From: Halobacteriovoraceae bacterium
Lineage (GTDB): Bacteria > Bdellovibrionota > Bacteriovoracia > Bacteriovoracales > Bacteriovoracaceae
NCBI GenBank assembly: GCA_002712005.1
Contig: PASP01000018.1
Location: 1-64,000, forward strand
Reading direction: 5' to 3'
Length of the DNA stretch: 64,000 nucleotides
Positions 61,475 through 64,000 of the stretch are shown one piece after another. Made by a program: the position numbers and the translations under genes. Position 1 is the first letter of the stretch. The number at the start of each line of letters is the position of its first letter. Under the pieces are notes generated by a model. It was not told where the DNA came from. It searched no databases and saw only the letters and a list, made by a program, of their open reading frames with translations.

Positions 61475-61500
61475 AAGGCCGAAAATTTCGGCCTTTTTTT
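61475..61500 (+). terminator. Bidirectional terminator after pepA
   Basis: AAGGCCGA / TCGGCCTT stem of 8 bp with a 5-base loop and seven or more Ts. The T-run touches the stop codon of the convergent gene, for which AAATAA on the other side is a weaker tail. Confidence 0.9.
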
Positions 61501-61945
61501 ATTTGCAGATAGAGTCTGATTGGCGCTCATAAGATGGAGTACATTGAGTAATCCACTCTCCTGCTAAGTAATGGGCATATCCATACCACCATATAACTTT
61601 ATCCTTATCCGTTAAACTTACTTGATCGGGATAAACTTCCGGAGACTCTCCATTTATTGAATAACACCAGCCATAGGCCATCATTTCTTGATCGCTGATA
61701 ATTTCTAATGCATCCATACCTGTAGCAGTTCCAAGAATAGAATTCATTCCCCTCTCTGATCCTATATACTCAATTTCATAGTAATCAAAGAAACGTACAC
61801 TAAAACTCCCCACATTATCATTTGATTCCGCATGAAGGGTATCAACAAAAACGGGCTCTCTATCACATGGTCCAATAATTTCAATCTCTGCACCGAGAGC
61901 TAGGGAACACTTTATAAGTAGGAGTAATACTAAAAATCTTTTCAT
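61499..61945 (-). CDS. Exported DUF4430-like protein
   Basis: A 148-residue exported protein with signal peptide (residues 1-18, ending LALGA). The core MMAYGWCYSINGESPEVYP...DKDKVIWWYGYAHY resembles the DUF4430 fold related to the C-terminal part of transcobalamin. Four cysteines could make two disulfides. Its start overlaps the Crp/Fnr gene by four bases, so the two are coupled; the regulator may answer the same signal. Confidence 0.7.
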   Translation of the reverse strand: MKRFLVLLLLIKCSLALGAEIEIIGPCDREPVFVDTLHAESNDNVGSFSVRFFDYYEIEYIGSERGMNSILGTATGMDALEIISDQEMMAYGWCYSINGESPEVYPDQVSLTDKDKVIWWYGYAHYLAGEWITQCTPSYERQSDSICK

Positions 61946-62538
61946 AGGGTTGCCTCTTCTTTTTCAATTTTTTTGATAATACGATTCAATGCCGATGCAG
62001 TAATTCCCAAATAGCTGGCCAGATGATATTGAGGAACGCGAGAAATAACTTCGGGTTCATATTCACATACTTCCAAATATCGTTCACGTGCATCTTTTAA
62101 AAGAAATGCAGACTCTCTTTGAATTTTCTGTAGATAGTTTTTCTCTGCAACTTTTCTAACGAGTCTCTCCCAACATATATGACGAGAGAAGAAACTTTCA
62201 AATTCTTCCCATTTAATAACGAGCAAATCACATTCTTCCATGGCCTGGATAGAATAGGTCGACGGCTTCTTTCTCAATAATGAGGGATAGCCACCCATTA
62301 GCTCATTTTCAAATACAAATGAGTGATTAAATTCATGCTCATCCTTATCCACATAGAATTGCCGACAATAACCCGTTATAAGAAAACCAATTTCTGTGGC
62401 CACTTGACCCGATTCTAAAAAGAACTCCCCCTTACTTATTTTTCTTTCTTCTAAGCGCGGAAGGAGATCGTCCCACTGATCTTTAGGAATTTCAGCCCAG
62501 TCCTGAATCGTTTTTAGCAGGAGCTCATTTTTAATCAT
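61942..62538 (-). CDS. Crp/Fnr family transcriptional regulator
   Basis: A 198-residue regulator with a cyclic-nucleotide-binding-type domain (KGEFFLESGQVATEIGFLITGYCR...FENELMGGYPSLLRKKPSTYSIQAMEECDLLVI) and a short C-terminal helix-turn-helix (YHLASYLGITASALNRIIKKI). No Fe-S cysteine pattern, so not FNR. The cAMP-contact residues are not clearly conserved. Divergent from the TetR gene. Confidence 0.88.
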   Translation of the reverse strand: MIKNELLLKTIQDWAEIPKDQWDDLLPRLEERKISKGEFFLESGQVATEIGFLITGYCRQFYVDKDEHEFNHSFVFENELMGGYPSLLRKKPSTYSIQAMEECDLLVIKWEEFESFFSRHICWERLVRKVAEKNYLQKIQRESAFLLKDARERYLEVCEYEPEVISRVPQYHLASYLGITASALNRIIKKIEKEEATL

Positions 62539-62743
62539 TATATCTACCGTTACTCAACAAAATTAATTAACAACACTATCTATTTAAAATTTGGCCCACT
62601 TTACGCAATACAGAGGTCCTAGTCAAAAAAAACTGTATTTTTCAGCACGGTCGTTCCTCTATTATTTCCCTTTGGCAAGTCATTTTTTTTGAAAATTATT
62701 TTAAGAGGAGACAAACTGCAGAAATAGAGATAAATATGAGCCC

Positions 62744-63358
62744 ATGTCAAAAGGTAAAGAAACTAGAGAAACTATATTAAGGGCTGCATTGGACTTTGCC
62801 TCCAAGCTTGGATTTGAATCTTTAAGTATTGGGGAATTAGCAAAGCGTGTGGGAATGAGTAAATCCGGACTCTTTGGACACTTTAATTCTAAAGAAAAGC
62901 TCCAAATGATGGTCATCGACTATGCCGCCGATAACTTCACTGAGCATGTTTTCATACCGGCCATTTCTAAGGAAAGAGGAATACCTCGAATTCTGGCCAT
63001 TGTAGAAACATGGCATCGCTGGTCAAGTCGATACTTTACTGGTGGTTGCCCTCTTGTAGCCGCAGCTTTTGAATATGACGATCGTCCTGGTGCAGTTAGA
63101 GATCACTTAACAGAACACCAAAAAACCATGCTTAACTCATTTGAGAAAGCTGCTCAAATAGCTGTTGATGAAGGTCAATTTGACAAAGATCTCGACTGCA
63201 ATGCTTTCGCCTTTGAATTCCTCTCTCTTATGCTGGGCTATCATCTCTATTCGAGACTTCTCCAAGATGATGATGCTAAATTCAGACATTTAGAAGCAGT
63301 TGATTCACTCATTGAAAGATCTAAGGCCAAAGACTACAAAGAGACTTCTCATCAATAG
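62744..63358 (+). CDS. TetR family transcriptional regulator
   Basis: A 204-residue repressor: N-terminal TetR HTH (RETILRAALDFASKLGFESLSIGELAKRVGMSKSGLFGHFNSKEKL) and a ligand-binding domain with RYFTGGCPLVAAAFEYDDRPGAVRDHL, as in YcdC-like TetR proteins. The SD is weak. The stop codon overlaps the GTG start of the next methyltransferase gene (TAGTG), so the two are coupled. Confidence 0.9.
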   Translation: MSKGKETRETILRAALDFASKLGFESLSIGELAKRVGMSKSGLFGHFNSKEKLQMMVIDYAADNFTEHVFIPAISKERGIPRILAIVETWHRWSSRYFTGGCPLVAAAFEYDDRPGAVRDHLTEHQKTMLNSFEKAAQIAVDEGQFDKDLDCNAFAFEFLSLMLGYHLYSRLLQDDDAKFRHLEAVDSLIERSKAKDYKETSHQ

Positions 63359-64000
63359 TGTTTACGTTTCTTAGAGATTCGATCCAAAAACATTTCCTTA
63401 AAGCTGACATTCAAGCCAGCGCTTTTGATTCTTTTTATCAACAGCTACTCGAAAGTAGCTACCCTCAACACTCAAAAGAAGTTCAAGGTCATTCACTGCC
63501 TTGCTATAACCTTCTAAGTCCTAATGAGTCCAAGCAATTAGCCAATTATCTTCAAGGTCTTGATGGACCCTTATTAGACTATGGTTGTGGACTAAGTTTT
63601 ATAAGTCCTTTCTTAGAAAAAACAGTTACTCTCCATGGGCTCGATTTTTCTCAGTTTGCTATAAAGTATAATAGAGAGAACTTTCCCAATCATAATTTTA
63701 AAGCCTACCATTTAAATCTCTTGCCTCAACTTAAACCATACAAATCTATATTGATCACCGATTCACTCTATCACTTCGATCATCCGCTCAAACCTATCTC
63801 AAAGATAATTTCGTCAGGATCTGAATCTCTCTATTGGTGCCATAACTTTAAAGATAAGAATCTTTCTTTAATTGAAGATATCAAATTAAATAAAGAATCT
63901 TATTTCCCTTCCCATACAACTGAATTAACGGATTTTACCCAAGACTTCTCTACTTTAGTCACTCAATGGTTAGATATTCTAAACAGTCAGCATGTCCAAG
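63358..64000 (+). CDS. SAM-dependent methyltransferase, 3' end outside window
   Basis: The GTG at 63358 overlaps the TetR stop by one base. The reading frame stays open to the end of the window (214 codons). The motif LLDYGCGLSFISPFL followed by LHGLDFSQFAIKYN is a class I SAM-binding site, and ILITDSLYHFDHP fits motif IV. Substrate unknown; it may be a target of the TetR regulator. Confidence 0.75.
   Translation, partial: MFTFLRDSIQKHFLKADIQASAFDSFYQQLLESSYPQHSKEVQGHSLPCYNLLSPNESKQLANYLQGLDGPLLDYGCGLSFISPFLEKTVTLHGLDFSQFAIKYNRENFPNHNFKAYHLNLLPQLKPYKSILITDSLYHFDHPLKPISKIISSGSESLYWCHNFKDKNLSLIEDIKLNKESYFPSHTTELTDFTQDFSTLVTQWLDILNSQHVQ

Noticed and set aside
62592-62607. Sigma-54-like GG-N10-GC pattern (TGGCCC...GCA)
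   Set aside because: The TTGC block is ACGC, only the GG/GC core fits, and the nearest start is 137 bases away; no sigma-54 activator is in the window.

Overview
The window reads as a chromosomal segment of a low-GC, Gram-negative, motile bacterium with a sodium-dependent respiratory chain. A TIGR02147/DUF4423-type regulator, many secreted proteins with no obvious family, a FliA-type sigma factor and a complete Na+-translocating NADH:quinone reductase together suggest a marine or brackish member of the Bdellovibrionota (Bacteriovorax/Halobacteriovorax-like). The lineage is an inference; no rRNA or tRNA gene is present to test it.

Layout. 1-0.55 kb: 3' end of an IS1-like transposase. 0.57-6.0 kb (minus): sucA-sucB-lpd, the 2-oxoglutarate dehydrogenase operon, with a promoter and a palindrome upstream. 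6.5-7.4 kb: a putative zinc-protease lipoprotein. 7.4-14.6 kb (minus): nqrABCDEF-apbE-nqrM, the whole Na+-NQR plus its flavinylation and maturation factors. 14.8-17.8 kb: YchJ-like SEC-C protein, methyltransferase, MATE exporter, SirB-like membrane protein. 17.9-23 kb: an unknown protein, an exonuclease-DinG helicase, DUF420 protein, BolA and monothiol glutaredoxin. 23-32.4 kb: secreted HExxH protease with TIGR02147 regulator, EgtD-like methyltransferase, flavin oxidoreductase, PilZ protein, and an operon of a secreted protein, YebC, an RlmM-like methyltransferase and a K+ channel. 32.5-39.2 kb: class IV aminotransferase, rpsD with a structured leader, NadD-like protein, permuted NlpC/P60 protein and an ornithine-lipid pair (olsB-olsA). 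39.5-43.2 kb: cardiolipin synthase, EEP phosphatase, M14 carboxypeptidase/deacylase, alpha/beta hydrolase. 43.2-49.6 kb: FecR, TPR/beta-barrel and FHA genes, a response regulator, a CBS protein and fliA. 50-55.2 kb: ankyrin protein, glyoxalase, HHxxxDG acyltransferase-like protein, JmjC/cupin-8 protein, AstE-like protein. 55.1-64 kb: secreted hydrolase, Dus, cyclophilin, YceI, a 52-residue protein, leucyl aminopeptidase, a DUF4430-like secreted protein, Crp/Fnr and TetR regulators, and a methyltransferase that runs off the right end.

How the parts relate. The TCA enzyme complex supplies NADH and Na+-NQR turns it into a sodium gradient. Lipid genes (olsBA, cls, plus hydrolases) shape the envelope. 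The most unusual locus is the FecR / TPR-beta-barrel / FHA set next to fliA. Good sigma-28-like promoter sequences sit directly upstream of the FHA gene, the lipoprotein gene at 6.5 kb and the 52-residue gene at 59.7 kb, and a perfect sigma-28 -10 octamer sits upstream of the FecR gene. The window may therefore hold both FliA and several of its targets. Further regulatory signals are terminator-like hairpins inside the first codons of olsA and apbE, and a leader before rpsD with two competing folds.
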